The notes: a model not told the origin generated them from the sequence alone. A DNA stretch of 64,000 bases from Anaerolineae bacterium (GCA_019637615.1 JAHBVJ010000038.1:1-64000), one strand, 5' to 3'; numbered from the stretch's first letter, positions 28,457 through 41,494 are shown. Numbers and translations are program-made.

Positions 28457-28495
28457 CCCCTCTCCATGGCAATGGAGAGGGGTTGGGGGTGAGGT
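28457..28495. repeat. CCCTCTCC/GGAGAGGG palindromic repeat
   Basis: A perfect 11-bp inverted repeat (CCCCTCTCCAT at 28457-28467, ATGGAGAGGGG at 28472-28482) is followed by TTGGGGGTGAGG. It lies inside an open frame upstream of the kinase, arguing against translation of that segment. Confidence 0.65.
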
Positions 28496-28758
28496 TGTAT
28501 CCCTTAGCACTCCCCGCCACCCCAATGATCCCCCCTCCACCAGCCAACGGGATCACGGTCGGGATCATTTCGACACGACGGGACACCACCGACGTACCCC
28601 GCCGCCTGCCGACCGCTGTGCCCCATTGCCAAGTTGGCGTGAGTCCTGCTATCGTAGACAGCAATATCGGCGTGGGCAATTACAGCCCGTGCAACAAACA
28701 CCAGTCAAAGTACGTTAGCAACCTGATTACCAGCCATGTTAATCAGAGGGATGGTCGC

Positions 28759-31700
28759 ATGTCGCAGATGCCGGGTCAGCGTTTAGGATCATACGAACTC
28801 ATCGAAATGATCGGCTCCGGAGGCATGGCCTCTGTATATCGGGCGCGGCAAGCCTCGCTCCAACGCGAAGTCGCCGTCAAGCTGATCCGCATCGAGGATC
28901 ACGCGCGGGATGACTTCATGCGCCGTTTCGAGCGCGAAGGCCGCGTGCTGTCCGGCCTGAATCACGCCCACATCGTCAAGACCTACGAATTCGGCAAGCA
29001 CGAGAATCAGGCGTTTCTGGCGATGGAACTGCTGACGGGCGGATCGCTGGCGAACCACATCATGTACCATGCGCCGCTGCCGCCCGCCGAGATCGAGCAG
29101 TACCTCAGTCAGATCGCCGCCGCGCTCACCTATGCCCACAAACAGAATATCGTGCATCGCGATCTCAAACCGTCGAATGTGCTGTTCAACGCCCAACGCG
29201 CCGCGATTCTGACCGATTTCGGCGTCGCCAAAGTCATCCACGAGACGACCACGCTGACCAAAACAGGCATGATCGTCGGGACGCCGCCGTACATGGCTCC
29301 TGAGCAGTGGCGCGGCGAACAGGTCGATGCGCGCGTCGATATTTACGCGCTCGGCATTTTGCTGTTCGAGATGGTGACCGGACGGCTGCCATTCTGGGCG
29401 ACGGAACCCGTCAACCTGATGTATTTGCACATGCAGCAAGCCCCGCCTTCCGTGCGCCAGCATGTGCCAACCGCGCCGGAGCAGCTCGATTGGGTGATCA
29501 CCAAAGCGCTGGCGAAGAATCGCGCCTCACGCTTCGCCACCGCCGATGATCTGCTGGCAGCTTTCCGCGCGGTAGTGAAAAGCAGCAGTTGGGCAGCGGA
29601 CACGCCTGTCGATCCCGCCAGCGCGAAAACGAAAGTCAGTCAGCGCACCGTGCCGTTCCAGCAGATCAATCTCGCGGTGACGACGGTGGGCGATAACGAA
29701 GGGGCGATCCTCGAAGACAACACCGATCAGGCGACGGCGCTCGGCGTGACGCCCGAACTGCGCGAGGAACAGGAGCAGCACGCGCTCCGCCAGCTAGCGA
29801 TCGAGATGCGCGATCAGACCCAGTCCACGCAAACGCGCACCGTCAACATCCCGCCCATCGATACGAGTGTGCGGTTCATCGGGCGGGCGCGCGAGATCTC
29901 CGACATCATGCGGCTGATCGAGGAGCGAGCGCGCCTCGTCAGCGTGTACGGACGCGGTGGCGTGGGCAAAACTGCGCTGGTCTGCCGCGCCCTCAGCCAG
30001 TCGCTAGGCTTGGCGGAGAGCGGCATCGACGGCGTGGTCTACCTGAGCTTCGTCAGCACGGGCATCAGCCTCGACCGCATCTTCGCGGATGTGGCGAAAC
30101 TGCTGCCAGAAGCCAGCGCCGATGAATTGCAGGGTATCCGCGTTAATCCGCACATCTCCGCCGCGCAAAAGACATCGGGGATGCTCGATCTACTCGGTGA
30201 ACGGCGCTTACTGTTGCTGCTGGATAACATCGAGAGCATCCAGCATCCAGAGACGGGCGTGCTCACCGATGCCGATTTGCAGGCCTTCATCGAAACGGTG
30301 GTCAAGCAGAGCACCGCGCTCACGCTGCTCGTAACCAGTCGCGTGCCGCTGGCGCTGCCCCTTGAGTTGAAGCCGCAAGAACGCCTCGTGCCGCTCGAAG
30401 AAGGCTTGCCGAGCGAAGATGGCGTGGCCTTTTTGCGGACGAACGATCCTGACGGTGTGGCGGGTCTGCGGGACGCGCAGGAACAGAAATTAGCCGCGCT
30501 GGTCGAGAAGGTACGCGGCTTCCCACGTGCGCTGGAAGCCATCATCGGGCGTCTGCTGGACGACCAACTGCTGACCGTCGATGACTTGCTGGACTCGATG
30601 AGCGATAACCGCGATGGCCCCGCTGTGCGCGACGACATAACCCCGCTGATCGTCAAGCAGGCCATCGATCATCTATCGCCGGACGCGCTGCGGGTGATGG
30701 AATGCCTCGCCGTATACGAATATCCGGTCAGTATCGCGGCGGTTGAATTCATGCTCGCGCCCTATATGCAGACGGGCAATCTGCGCGCGCTGTTGAACCG
30801 CCTCATCCGCACCTATTTCGTCGGGTTCAACAAGGCGGCGGCGAGCTTCAGCGTCCATTCGATTGACCGCGCCTACTGCATCGACCGCCTCGTCAGCCTC
30901 GCTGAGCCGACCGCCATCGAGGCGCCGTCCTACACGTACAGGGCGCTGAATCTGAGGGCGGCGGATTTCTGCGTCCGGCAGCGCAAGCCGGAAGATAGCC
31001 TCGGCGCGGTGGAAGACCTGACGCCGCAGCTCAACGAATTCGAGTACCGGCTGCGTGCGGCGGATTACGATCAGGCCGCTGGAGTGCTGCTGGACATCGA
31101 TTTCAATTATCTAATGCTGTGGGGTCAGTTCGAGCGCGTGGTGAAGATGCATCAACATCTCCGCGACAGGCCACTGTCGCCCGCCTTGCAGCAGCGTTCG
31201 CTCGCCAATCTGGGCACCGCCATCTCGTATACGGGTGACATCGAGGCGGCGGTGCGCTATCACGATATGGCGCTCGTCATCGCGCGGCAGATGGGCGACC
31301 GCGCCGCTGAGGCGCACCGTTTGCGTAATCTAGGGCAGCTCTACATCGACCTCGGTCAGCTTGAGCGCAGCAAAACGCTGGCGGAACAAGCCATCGAGAT
31401 CGCCTCCGCCATCCACGATGAGCGCGGCGTAGGCGTCGGTTATAACGTGTTGGGGTTGGCCTTGGAACGCCTCAGTGAGGTGATCCCCGCCAGTGAAGCC
31501 TACGAGAAATCGATTGACCATTTGCAGCGTGCGGGCGAAAAACGCTTCAGCGCGGCGGTGCGCGGCAATCTGGCGAATCTGTATCTTTCGCTCGGCAAAT
31601 TCGAGCAAGCCCTCAAGTACTATCTGGAAACCGAAGCCGCCATGCGCGAAATGAACGACCTGCAAAATCTGGCAGTATTGCTGTCCAATCTCGGTCGTGT

Positions 31701-32373
31701 CTACAACAATTTAGGTCAGATCGCGAAAGGGGTGCCCGTACTCGAAGAGTCGATTACGTTGTTCGGGCAAACGGGTTCGCCCGATGGCGCGGCCTTAGCT
31801 AAAGGCTACCTTGCCGTGACGTATATGCAAGTCGGGAACTATCAACAAGCACTAGATCACGCCTATGAAGCGCGCAAGATTCTCGGTGATCTGCCCATGC
31901 CGCGCATCGCCACCTATGTTCAAGGGCTGATCGTGACCGCGCTGGTGCAGTTGAACGAGATCGAGCGTGCCCATCAAGAACTCGCCAAGATCACGTGGAA
32001 CGAGGATTCCGACCTCGAATATGAGATACTGGCATGGCGTGCGGTGCTGGCGCTGCGTCGGGGGCAGCCCGCCGAGGCCGCCCAGTTCGCGGAACAGTCG
32101 ATCCAGATGGCGAAGGAGATGCTGACCACCATGCCGGATCAGTATGATGTGTTGTACACGCGGGCGTTGATGTACGCGGCTCAGGCACTGCTCACCAAGA
32201 CCGCGCCCACCGCCGCCAGCGACGGGTACAAGAAGGCGCTGGCAGCGTGTTCAGCAGTCGGGGTCGTCATCTCGTATCGGCTGATGCTGGACGCGCTGAT
32301 GCAAGCGCCGGATGGTGAGCGGTTGGCGGAGGTCAGAAGCCTGTTGCAGCGCGCGGTGGATCAGCAAGCCTGA
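28759..32373 (+). CDS. Ser/Thr protein kinase fused to NB-ARC-like ATPase and TPR repeats
   Basis: The protein is 1204 residues from ATG 28759, which follows AGAGGG. The kinase domain (about 10-275) has GSGGMA, Lys41, HRDLKPSN (Asp135) and DFG (153-155). After a linker of about 90 residues comes a STAND/NB-ARC ATPase with P-loop GRGGVGKT (about 397-404) and Walker B LLLLDNIES (about 484). The C-terminal half is tandem TPR (for example RNLGQLYIDLGQLERSKTLAEQAIEIA repeated with variation). The plan matches signal-transduction ATPases with a kinase effector: TPRs sense, the ATPase switches. A longer frame begins at 28291 but its N-terminal part crosses repeat DNA. Confidence 0.88.
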   Translation: MSQMPGQRLGSYELIEMIGSGGMASVYRARQASLQREVAVKLIRIEDHARDDFMRRFEREGRVLSGLNHAHIVKTYEFGKHENQAFLAMELLTGGSLANHIMYHAPLPPAEIEQYLSQIAAALTYAHKQNIVHRDLKPSNVLFNAQRAAILTDFGVAKVIHETTTLTKTGMIVGTPPYMAPEQWRGEQVDARVDIYALGILLFEMVTGRLPFWATEPVNLMYLHMQQAPPSVRQHVPTAPEQLDWVITKALAKNRASRFATADDLLAAFRAVVKSSSWAADTPVDPASAKTKVSQRTVPFQQINLAVTTVGDNEGAILEDNTDQATALGVTPELREEQEQHALRQLAIEMRDQTQSTQTRTVNIPPIDTSVRFIGRAREISDIMRLIEERARLVSVYGRGGVGKTALVCRALSQSLGLAESGIDGVVYLSFVSTGISLDRIFADVAKLLPEASADELQGIRVNPHISAAQKTSGMLDLLGERRLLLLLDNIESIQHPETGVLTDADLQAFIETVVKQSTALTLLVTSRVPLALPLELKPQERLVPLEEGLPSEDGVAFLRTNDPDGVAGLRDAQEQKLAALVEKVRGFPRALEAIIGRLLDDQLLTVDDLLDSMSDNRDGPAVRDDITPLIVKQAIDHLSPDALRVMECLAVYEYPVSIAAVEFMLAPYMQTGNLRALLNRLIRTYFVGFNKAAASFSVHSIDRAYCIDRLVSLAEPTAIEAPSYTYRALNLRAADFCVRQRKPEDSLGAVEDLTPQLNEFEYRLRAADYDQAAGVLLDIDFNYLMLWGQFERVVKMHQHLRDRPLSPALQQRSLANLGTAISYTGDIEAAVRYHDMALVIARQMGDRAAEAHRLRNLGQLYIDLGQLERSKTLAEQAIEIASAIHDERGVGVGYNVLGLALERLSEVIPASEAYEKSIDHLQRAGEKRFSAAVRGNLANLYLSLGKFEQALKYYLETEAAMREMNDLQNLAVLLSNLGRVYNNLGQIAKGVPVLEESITLFGQTGSPDGAALAKGYLAVTYMQVGNYQQALDHAYEARKILGDLPMPRIATYVQGLIVTALVQLNEIERAHQELAKITWNEDSDLEYEILAWRAVLALRRGQPAEAAQFAEQSIQMAKEMLTTMPDQYDVLYTRALMYAAQALLTKTAPTAASDGYKKALAACSAVGVVISYRLMLDALMQAPDGERLAEVRSLLQRAVDQQA

Positions 32374-32405
32374 TGCCCGCTGGAACGGATACAGCAGTGA
32401 TTGGT

Positions 32406-32441
32406 GCATGTTCGGCAGCTAGGCGCGTCTACCGAACATGC
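32406..32441. terminator. Hairpin between convergent genes
   Basis: GCATGTTCGG (32406-32415) and CCGAACATGC (32432-32441) form a 10-bp stem, followed by TTAT. It lies between the kinase gene and the LCP gene, which converge. Confidence 0.55.
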
Positions 32442-32456
32442 TTATGAATAGCCAAC

Positions 32457-34670
32457 TCAGCGCTGATAACCCGGTGCGGTGCAGCCGTTGAAATCAGTAC
32501 CGAGCGTGATTTTGAAATCCACCGTGCGGTTAGGATCGGGTTGGTTAACCACTGCCGCCGATTTGAGGCCGTACGCCTTCAAGATCACGTTCAACGAGGC
32601 CGGACTCGCGCCGCCTGTGAAGTCATAGATCACGGTGGTGGGTGCTGCATCCACCGCGCCCATCGGGGAAGCCACCAAGCCTTTATAGCCGAGCACTTCC
32701 GCCGCCATCTTGTCCCAATTCTCGTTGCCACTGCCGTTGTAAATCTCGATCTTGGCGTTTTCTTGTCCCAACCGGTTGGCGGATGGTGGCGTGTAGAAAT
32801 TGTTGATGGTGGTGAAGAACGCTTCCGGCACGGGGATTTGTACGTCCTCGTTGTTGGGCGTGCGGAAGTGGTCAAGTTCGTAGCCCTTGAACATGTAATA
32901 GGTGGTGATGTCGGCTGGTTCCAAACCCAAGGCAATCGGCGCGAGGCCAAGCGCATCTACCAAGTTCAGGTTCGTGTCTACGAGCGATGTGAGCTGATTC
33001 CACAGTTCCGGCGCTTTCTGGATCAAGCCCTGATCGCGCGCGGTGTGCCAGATGGCGCGGAGCACCTGCTGCTGACGGCGGTTGCGGTCAAAGTCGGTGC
33101 CGCCAGTGCTGGCTTTGCGCGTGCGGGCATACCACAGCGCGAACGAGCCATCCATGTGATAGTAGCCGGGTTCGAGCGAGAACGGCTCGTATAGCGGATC
33201 GCCGTTTTCATCGTACTTACCGAGCCAGCGCAAGCTGTCGCGCACGGGGCATTCGACGGCAATATCGACGCCGCCCACCGAGTCCACGACCTGCTTGAAT
33301 CCGTTCAGGCTGATGCGCGCGTAGTAGTGGATGGGGATGCCTGTGTTGTACAGGATCGTCTCCTGCATCAGGCCGAAGCCGCCGCCCGGTGCCCAACCAA
33401 CCGCCTCGCCCCACTCGTAAGCCACGTTGATGCGGTTCATGCCCAATTGCGGGATGCACAGGTACAGGTCGCGCGGGAGACTGAGCATCGAGACGGTGTT
33501 GGTGGTGCGGTTGATCGACACGATCAAGATCACGTCAGTGCGGTAGCTCGGATCGCCCGGATCGACATCTTGGTCGCTGCCCAACAGCAGAATATTCAGG
33601 ATGTCATTGCCGTTCGACTTCAGGCGCGGCGCGGCAGTGGGCACGGCAGTGGGTTGCGGCTTGTCCGTGCAGGAATCGCGTCCTAAGACGCGCGGCAAGG
33701 TGCTAGTGGCTTGCAGCGTCGGTGCGGCGATCAATTCCCCGACGGTCGGTTCCGAAGTCGGCGCAGCGACCAATTCGCTGTTGGTGGCAGTCGCCGTCGG
33801 TTGCGGCGGGACGGGCGTCACGGCGACGGTGGGCGGCGGATCAGTCGGCGTTTCGGTCACGGCTTGCCCGACGATCAGCGGCGTCGCAGTCGCAGCGGGC
33901 GTATTCGTCGCCAGCGCGGGGCGGCGCGTGTTGGTCGGGATCAGGACGCGCCCCGGCGTGTTGCTCGGCGCGACGGTGGGCGAGAACGTTGCTGTTTCGG
34001 TCAGTGTCGCGGTATCAGTCGCCGTTTCGGTGAAGGTTGCCGTCGGCGGGACGGGCGTTGCTGTTTCGGTAGAAGTCGGTGGCAGCGCCGTGTTGGTTGC
34101 CGTATTAGTTTCGGACGGCGGAATCGCGGTATCCGTCGAGGTTGGTGGCACGGCAGTATCGGTATTGGTCGCTGTCGGCGTTTCGGATGGTGCTGTCGTG
34201 CTGCTCGGCTCCACACTGGCGACTAGCGGCACAGCGGCTTCCGAGGTCGGCGTCTGGCTCGGCAGATCGGTGGCGCTTGGTTCTGGCGAATTAGTGCTGG
34301 TGGGCGCGTCAGTGGGGACGGTCGTTTCCGTGCTGATGGCGGTTGCCGTGTTGATCTCCGCCGTAACGGGGCTGATCGTCGTGGTGGTCGAAGCGGGCTG
34401 CGCCACGTCGTCCGTCGGCGCGGCATCACTCGGCGTGCCGCTGGCGACCGAGACGACATCACCGCGCAGAGTTGCGTTCTGTTGGGCGATCCCCGTCGCG
34501 ATGGTCGGATAAGCGGCGGCTTGCTGCTCTTGCGCCCGCCGCATGGCTGCCCGATCCGCCAGATCGCGGATACCATCGAGCGCGCTCCGCCCCAAGAAGA
34601 AGATGATCACCAGTCCAGCGATCACTAACAATAATCTCGCGACTACCCGCAAACATCCCAAATTAGCCAT
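32457..34670 (-). CDS. LytR-CpsA-Psr (LCP) family protein with long Thr/Pro-rich stalk
   Basis: The 737-residue protein presumably transfers polymer chains (teichoic-acid-like or other glycans) from lipid carriers to the cell wall or surface. The start is set at 34670 so that the N terminus is MANLGCLRVVARLLLVIAGL, a membrane anchor; the frame extends upstream to 34880 without such sense. Residues about 75-350 are an extremely Thr/Pro/Ser-rich linker. The LCP domain (about 355-530) has LLLGSDQD, YRTDVILIVSINR, LSLPRDLYL and the later Arg-rich ARTRKASTGGTDFDRNRRQQQVL. A C-terminal LytR_C domain (about 640-700, with IEIYNGSG) follows. It is divergent from secA. Confidence 0.9.
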   Translation of the reverse strand: MANLGCLRVVARLLLVIAGLVIIFFLGRSALDGIRDLADRAAMRRAQEQQAAAYPTIATGIAQQNATLRGDVVSVASGTPSDAAPTDDVAQPASTTTTISPVTAEINTATAISTETTVPTDAPTSTNSPEPSATDLPSQTPTSEAAVPLVASVEPSSTTAPSETPTATNTDTAVPPTSTDTAIPPSETNTATNTALPPTSTETATPVPPTATFTETATDTATLTETATFSPTVAPSNTPGRVLIPTNTRRPALATNTPAATATPLIVGQAVTETPTDPPPTVAVTPVPPQPTATATNSELVAAPTSEPTVGELIAAPTLQATSTLPRVLGRDSCTDKPQPTAVPTAAPRLKSNGNDILNILLLGSDQDVDPGDPSYRTDVILIVSINRTTNTVSMLSLPRDLYLCIPQLGMNRINVAYEWGEAVGWAPGGGFGLMQETILYNTGIPIHYYARISLNGFKQVVDSVGGVDIAVECPVRDSLRWLGKYDENGDPLYEPFSLEPGYYHMDGSFALWYARTRKASTGGTDFDRNRRQQQVLRAIWHTARDQGLIQKAPELWNQLTSLVDTNLNLVDALGLAPIALGLEPADITTYYMFKGYELDHFRTPNNEDVQIPVPEAFFTTINNFYTPPSANRLGQENAKIEIYNGSGNENWDKMAAEVLGYKGLVASPMGAVDAAPTTVIYDFTGGASPASLNVILKAYGLKSAAVVNQPDPNRTVDFKITLGTDFNGCTAPGYQR

Positions 34671-35035
34671 GTCCGAATCGATCCCTACCAGCAAACCAGT
34701 TGTTGACCACGTTGGAGAATCCAACCGCGCGATCTTAGCGAAAATCCGCCGGATGTGCGAGATGAGACATGGCAAGCGTAGGGGGAGCGTACTGCGCGGC
34801 TGAAGCTCACGGAGCAGTGAGTGTGAATTCTGGGCAGCGGGAACCGATCCGCGTTTAATCCCATGAGGCGACGGCTGCACCTTCCCCTGTCTCCGTAAGA
34901 TCAGTTTTCTATCACGGCTCTAACGCAGTAGTGAGGAAAAGCCCTAGACAGGCGTGATATAATCGGCAGAGCGATTCCGTTCCGCAACTCTAATCCATGT
35001 TAGGACAGCGCTCTTGCCGTCCGAAGGTGTGTGCA

Positions 35036-38005
<2,970 letters not shown>

Positions 38006-38023
38006 CAACGAGTGTGCGTTCAT

Positions 38024-38057
38024 AGGGCGATGTTGTATTTAGCGTCGCCCTATTTGT
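38024..38057 (+). terminator. Terminator after secA
   Basis: A 9-bp stem (ATAGGGCGA at 38024-38032, TCGCCCTAT at 38045-38053) is followed by TTGTT, 19 bp after the secA stop codon. Confidence 0.65.
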
Positions 38058-38073
38058 TGCATAGGATTAAGGG

Positions 38074-38454
38074 ATGGCTACACCCAAACCTAAACCCCAA
38101 ACCATCGATGAATACATCAGCAGCTACCCCGAAAACGTACAGCGCATCCTGCAAACGCTCCGACAGACGATCAAAGAAGTAGCACCCGACGCGCAAGAGA
38201 CTATCAAGTACGGGATGCCAACCTTCGTGCTGCATGGCAATCTGGTCTATTTCGGCGCGTGGAAGAAGCACATCGGCCTTTATCCGATCACAGGTGAAAT
38301 GGAAGCGGCATTCGAAGAATTGGCGCAGTACAGCACGTCCGGCAAAGGCACCGTGCAGTTCCCGCTGAACGAGCCGCTGCCCTTACCCCTCATTCGCAAG
38401 ATAGTAGAGATGAGGGTGAGGGAGAATACGGCGAAAAATGAGCAAACTGGATAG
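38074..38454 (+). CDS. DUF1801 family protein
   Basis: The 126-residue product matches the small DUF1801 family (YdhG-like): TIDEYISSYPENVQRILQTLRQTIKEVAPDAQETIKYGMPTFVLHGNLVYF, then an aromatic pocket segment GAWKKHIGLYP and a C-terminal helix. The biochemical role is uncertain; related Bacillus proteins have been proposed as iron chaperones. It is preceded by AAGGG before the ATG and lies just after the secA terminator. Confidence 0.85.
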   Translation: MATPKPKPQTIDEYISSYPENVQRILQTLRQTIKEVAPDAQETIKYGMPTFVLHGNLVYFGAWKKHIGLYPITGEMEAAFEELAQYSTSGKGTVQFPLNEPLPLPLIRKIVEMRVRENTAKNEQTG

Positions 38455-38458
38455 CCGC

Positions 38459-40717
38459 TCATTTTTTATCTAGCTTTCGCATAACACGCTTGCTCTCTGG
38501 TGAACGTTTCTTCTTAAAATCCGCCTGTTGCTCATCCAGCCATAGTTGTACCTTCTCACGCGTAAATGTATTGTCAGTCTTTAGACGCTGACCTAGATTA
38601 CGCAATATACCTTTTAGACGTGGCGCGCCTAATAGTTTTTCGTAGTCTTTCATATATTTCTGCACAGCCGTGCGAATGTCTTGGGGGATATGGAAAGAAA
38701 TGTTTACACCCAACAAGGTAGGAAACATCTCCTTGAATATTTCATCAACATGTAAAGGGGTGGGCGCAAGTGTGACATAATTGTAGAGAAAGTCAGCACG
38801 TATATATGGGCTAGTTCGAAATTCACGCTGTCTACCCGCGATATTTTCCAGAGATTTTTGCGATATTGTATCTGTAGTTAACCACCAAGTTTTGTAACCA
38901 TAAATTCCCGTAGAGCCACGTTCGTCATTCAACTCTCGTACACCGTAGATTGTTAATAACTGTCGTGCGTCATTCCTTGCTTGCTCAGATGAAGCTTTGT
39001 ATTTACTCAATTCTTCATACAGTTCATTTTCCTCATTTGAATCTATATGAATACCAAGTTTCCTTCGCTCCTCATATTCTGTACCGAATGCTTCGGAAAG
39101 CCATTGGATTAGTTCATCGTTGATATGTACCATATCCCTTGAAACAAAAGTCTCTATGAATGATTCAAAGTCCGACACATGCCCATTCCTCTTGCTATAG
39201 AAATAGGCACGTATCAATATTTCATTAACATACATGATCGCTACTTCATCGATATATAAATCTTCTTGATTTTCATACTTCTCATGAAATTGTTGTTTCA
39301 ATAATCTAAAATGAGACGCAAGCTCACTAATAATCAAATCGTTCACAATCAATGACACACCAGCATTGTTCGAGGACACCAGTAGATTCCAATACCTTCT
39401 ATGTCGCTTTTCTAGGAAGTACTCGGATAAAGCTGGTATTAGGATGGATGTATCTACGTAAACACGTAATTGTGCTGCCATGGTTGAAAAATACGTAGCA
39501 AGTTTAGGATCACATTGCAGAAGGAAAAACATATTGTATGTATTTGCAAGCCGCCTCAAGAATTTCACTTGTTCATCGGTACCCTCATAGATGATGTTGC
39601 GTATAGTTGTTAAGACCGCGACCTTCACTTGTTCTCTATTTTGGGGTATTACACTACTTTCGTTGACTACTGAAGATACTAAATCTTGTAGAGATTTTTC
39701 GACTGATAATGCACCATCACGTGTTTCAACAAAATTCGCGAATTCCAATCCCTGTTGTTTGAAAAGACGATGCAGTACGCTTTCAAGTAAAGCATATGGT
39801 TGATGTACCACTACTTTCAACTCATTTAATGCCACTCCAAGTTGATTTTTCGTTGTCTCTACGAATTTATCGTATAAAGCTTTATCCTCAATATTGCGCT
39901 GTTGTATTTCAAGTCTTGTTATGTATGGCAGACAGTAGCCATCAGCCTTAGTATGATGCTTGGTTTTTCTTAAGGGCTTGGATGACAGTTCCTTCAGCCT
40001 TCGATCTATTGTTGGGTATAACCACTGAGGATCGGATTTGAGAATAGATGTAATGCGCTTAATTATTTCGTCACGCCCCCTCAAGATATTTTTATCGGGG
40101 TCGGTTCCTTCAAGGGAAAATAGAATTAAGGTATCTGCTAGAAACTCATCTAGCTTCGATTTTTGCTGAGAAGCATCCCATTGTTGACTCAAAAATACAT
40201 AAACACGAGGATCTCTAGCCAGATCAACAACCTCATAAGCCTTGCCTGGTTGTTCATATTCATGGAGGTTGGCACTTCGAAATTTGTCAAAGACACGTAG
40301 CGTAGCAGAATTGCTATTTACTTGAATCGTAAACCAGTCAAGATCCCATATTTGGACGATGGCATTATGATTCTCAAAGATGTCATCCTCAATTTGCTCC
40401 TTATCTTTTACCTTGTGATTAGTTACAAATATCAATCTTGCAAAGCTAATCCTATTGTTATGAAGTGTTTCAACCGTCTTTATGATTTTGGTCTTAGTGT
40501 TTTTCTCGATTGAAAGCTGATATATATGATTTTCCTTCCCATTCGGAGTATATGTGCGCTCTAAGCCATCTATTCCTCTATCTTTTATGCCGCCTATAGG
40601 CTCAAACTCTGTACCCCGCGACGCACCAAGAAATTCCTTTCCGAATTGTTCAAATAAAAAGCCGTCGCTGATTCTAGATAATACAAATTCGACTACCTGA
40701 GGACTATTAGTACCCAT
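38459..40717 (-). CDS. Large AT-rich protein with N-terminal restriction-endonuclease-like and C-terminal PIN-like regions
   Basis: The protein is about 752 residues from ATG 40717 (AAGGAAA upstream); the frame extends to 40801 without an RBS. Near the N terminus, FEPIGGIKDRGIDGLE followed by IYQLSIEKNTKTKI resembles the D..(D/E)xK core of Mrr-like restriction endonucleases. The middle (200-430) is helical and unassigned. Around residues 440-570, LRVYVDTSILIPALS and LIVNDLIISELASHF look like the first motifs of a PIN-type RNase domain, with later acidic residues. The base composition is visibly more AT-rich than its neighbours, suggesting transfer. No name is known to me; a nuclease-based defence or toxin role is inference. 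Confidence 0.65.
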   Translation of the reverse strand: MGTNSPQVVEFVLSRISDGFLFEQFGKEFLGASRGTEFEPIGGIKDRGIDGLERTYTPNGKENHIYQLSIEKNTKTKIIKTVETLHNNRISFARLIFVTNHKVKDKEQIEDDIFENHNAIVQIWDLDWFTIQVNSNSATLRVFDKFRSANLHEYEQPGKAYEVVDLARDPRVYVFLSQQWDASQQKSKLDEFLADTLILFSLEGTDPDKNILRGRDEIIKRITSILKSDPQWLYPTIDRRLKELSSKPLRKTKHHTKADGYCLPYITRLEIQQRNIEDKALYDKFVETTKNQLGVALNELKVVVHQPYALLESVLHRLFKQQGLEFANFVETRDGALSVEKSLQDLVSSVVNESSVIPQNREQVKVAVLTTIRNIIYEGTDEQVKFLRRLANTYNMFFLLQCDPKLATYFSTMAAQLRVYVDTSILIPALSEYFLEKRHRRYWNLLVSSNNAGVSLIVNDLIISELASHFRLLKQQFHEKYENQEDLYIDEVAIMYVNEILIRAYFYSKRNGHVSDFESFIETFVSRDMVHINDELIQWLSEAFGTEYEERRKLGIHIDSNEENELYEELSKYKASSEQARNDARQLLTIYGVRELNDERGSTGIYGYKTWWLTTDTISQKSLENIAGRQREFRTSPYIRADFLYNYVTLAPTPLHVDEIFKEMFPTLLGVNISFHIPQDIRTAVQKYMKDYEKLLGAPRLKGILRNLGQRLKTDNTFTREKVQLWLDEQQADFKKKRSPESKRVMRKLDKK

Positions 40718-40848
40718 TACTTTTGCTTTCCTTGTTCGATTGTGTTGAGTTAGCAAATAATGCAATACGAAATCATCACCTAAGTTCTTTGAATTATACA
40801 CATATATTTATGCATTGATTTTGAATCTGTCCGGCACTACATATATTA

Positions 40849-41029
40849 GAGCCTATTTGAAAAATACTACTCGATAACATCGGCATAAACATCGAAAGCA
40901 ACGTCCAGCGCAGAGTTGCCACTATTTCAAGGATTAGGCCAGTAAATCTGCGGAAGTGCGGACAAAACCACTGTAACCCGATTTGGCGTTTATCCAGATG
41001 CTATGCCGCGATAATTTTCAAATAGGCTC
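40849..41029. mobile_element. MITE (181 bp) with 15-bp terminal inverted repeats
   Basis: GAGCCTATTTGAAAA at 40849-40863 and TTTTCAAATAGGCTC at 41015-41029 are exact inverses, flanked on both sides by TTA (possible 3-bp target duplication). There is no ORF inside. The short TTA duplication fits mobilisation by an IS5/IS427-type transposase, which is not encoded here. Confidence 0.75.
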
Positions 41030-41494
41030 TTAGAAATTTCGTCGGATTGAGAGCCATCTGCAGTTTCAATCCTCATGAAAATTTGAGTAGATATCACGAG
41101 GTTTTGCAATAGTAGTTGTGCAGTCGTGAGTGAGCGTTGCCATATAAATCTTCATAATCAGCCCCGCTATCTCATCACTTCCCATCTTTGAGCAGCGTCC
41201 ATGTCGCGTATTCTGTAGCCGACAATTCCGGCGAGGGCGACGGTTGGCCTTCCATCTTCGCGAAATGCGGCACGAGAATATCGTTATCGTGAATGAATAG
41301 CCAAGAGTTACGTTGCCGTATGATGAAGCGAGGTCGGCTCAAACAAAGCTAAACTCTCAAACAAGACTCTCAAGAGAATGCTCGGTGCTAAAGCCATACG
41401 AGTTTACGCCGCGTGGGGATGATAAAGTGTGGATAGCTCTTTTGAGGGGAGGAAATTCCCCCGCGCTCAGAGCGAGGGAACCTAACCCGTGCTG
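41030..41494. other. Intergenic region without recognised gene
   Basis: No supported ORF. It contains a small hairpin at 41044-41072 (GGATTGA..TCAATCC) and otherwise nothing I can name. Confidence 0.5.

Larger units (their letters stand above)
27284..28758. other. Gene-free, repeat-filled region
   Basis: About 1.5 kb without a convincing gene. It holds MITE-like copy B, a paired-hairpin repeat, two CCCTCTCC palindromes, a 12-bp perfect inverted repeat and AGCACTN heptamers. An open frame from ATG 28291 (after AGGAG) runs in frame into the kinase gene, but it translates a palindromic repeat at 28457-28495. It is therefore probably either a chance frame or a degraded leader. Confidence 0.6.

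Noticed and set aside
28291..28758. N-terminal extension of the third kinase
   Set aside because: Has an AGGAG before its ATG, but it translates a dispersed palindrome and lacks protein-like features; a well-placed start with AGAGGG exists at 28759.
33601..34512. 303-codon forward frame rich in Val/Gly/Ser
   Set aside because: Antisense translation of the Thr/Pro-rich stalk of the LCP gene.
34958..34963. TATAAT upstream of secA as a full promoter call
   Set aside because: No convincing -35 box at 16-18 bp spacing, so only mentioned with the gene.
41044..41072. CRISPR-like GTTTCAATCC string
   Set aside because: Single occurrence forming a small hairpin with GGATTGA; no repeat array or cas gene.
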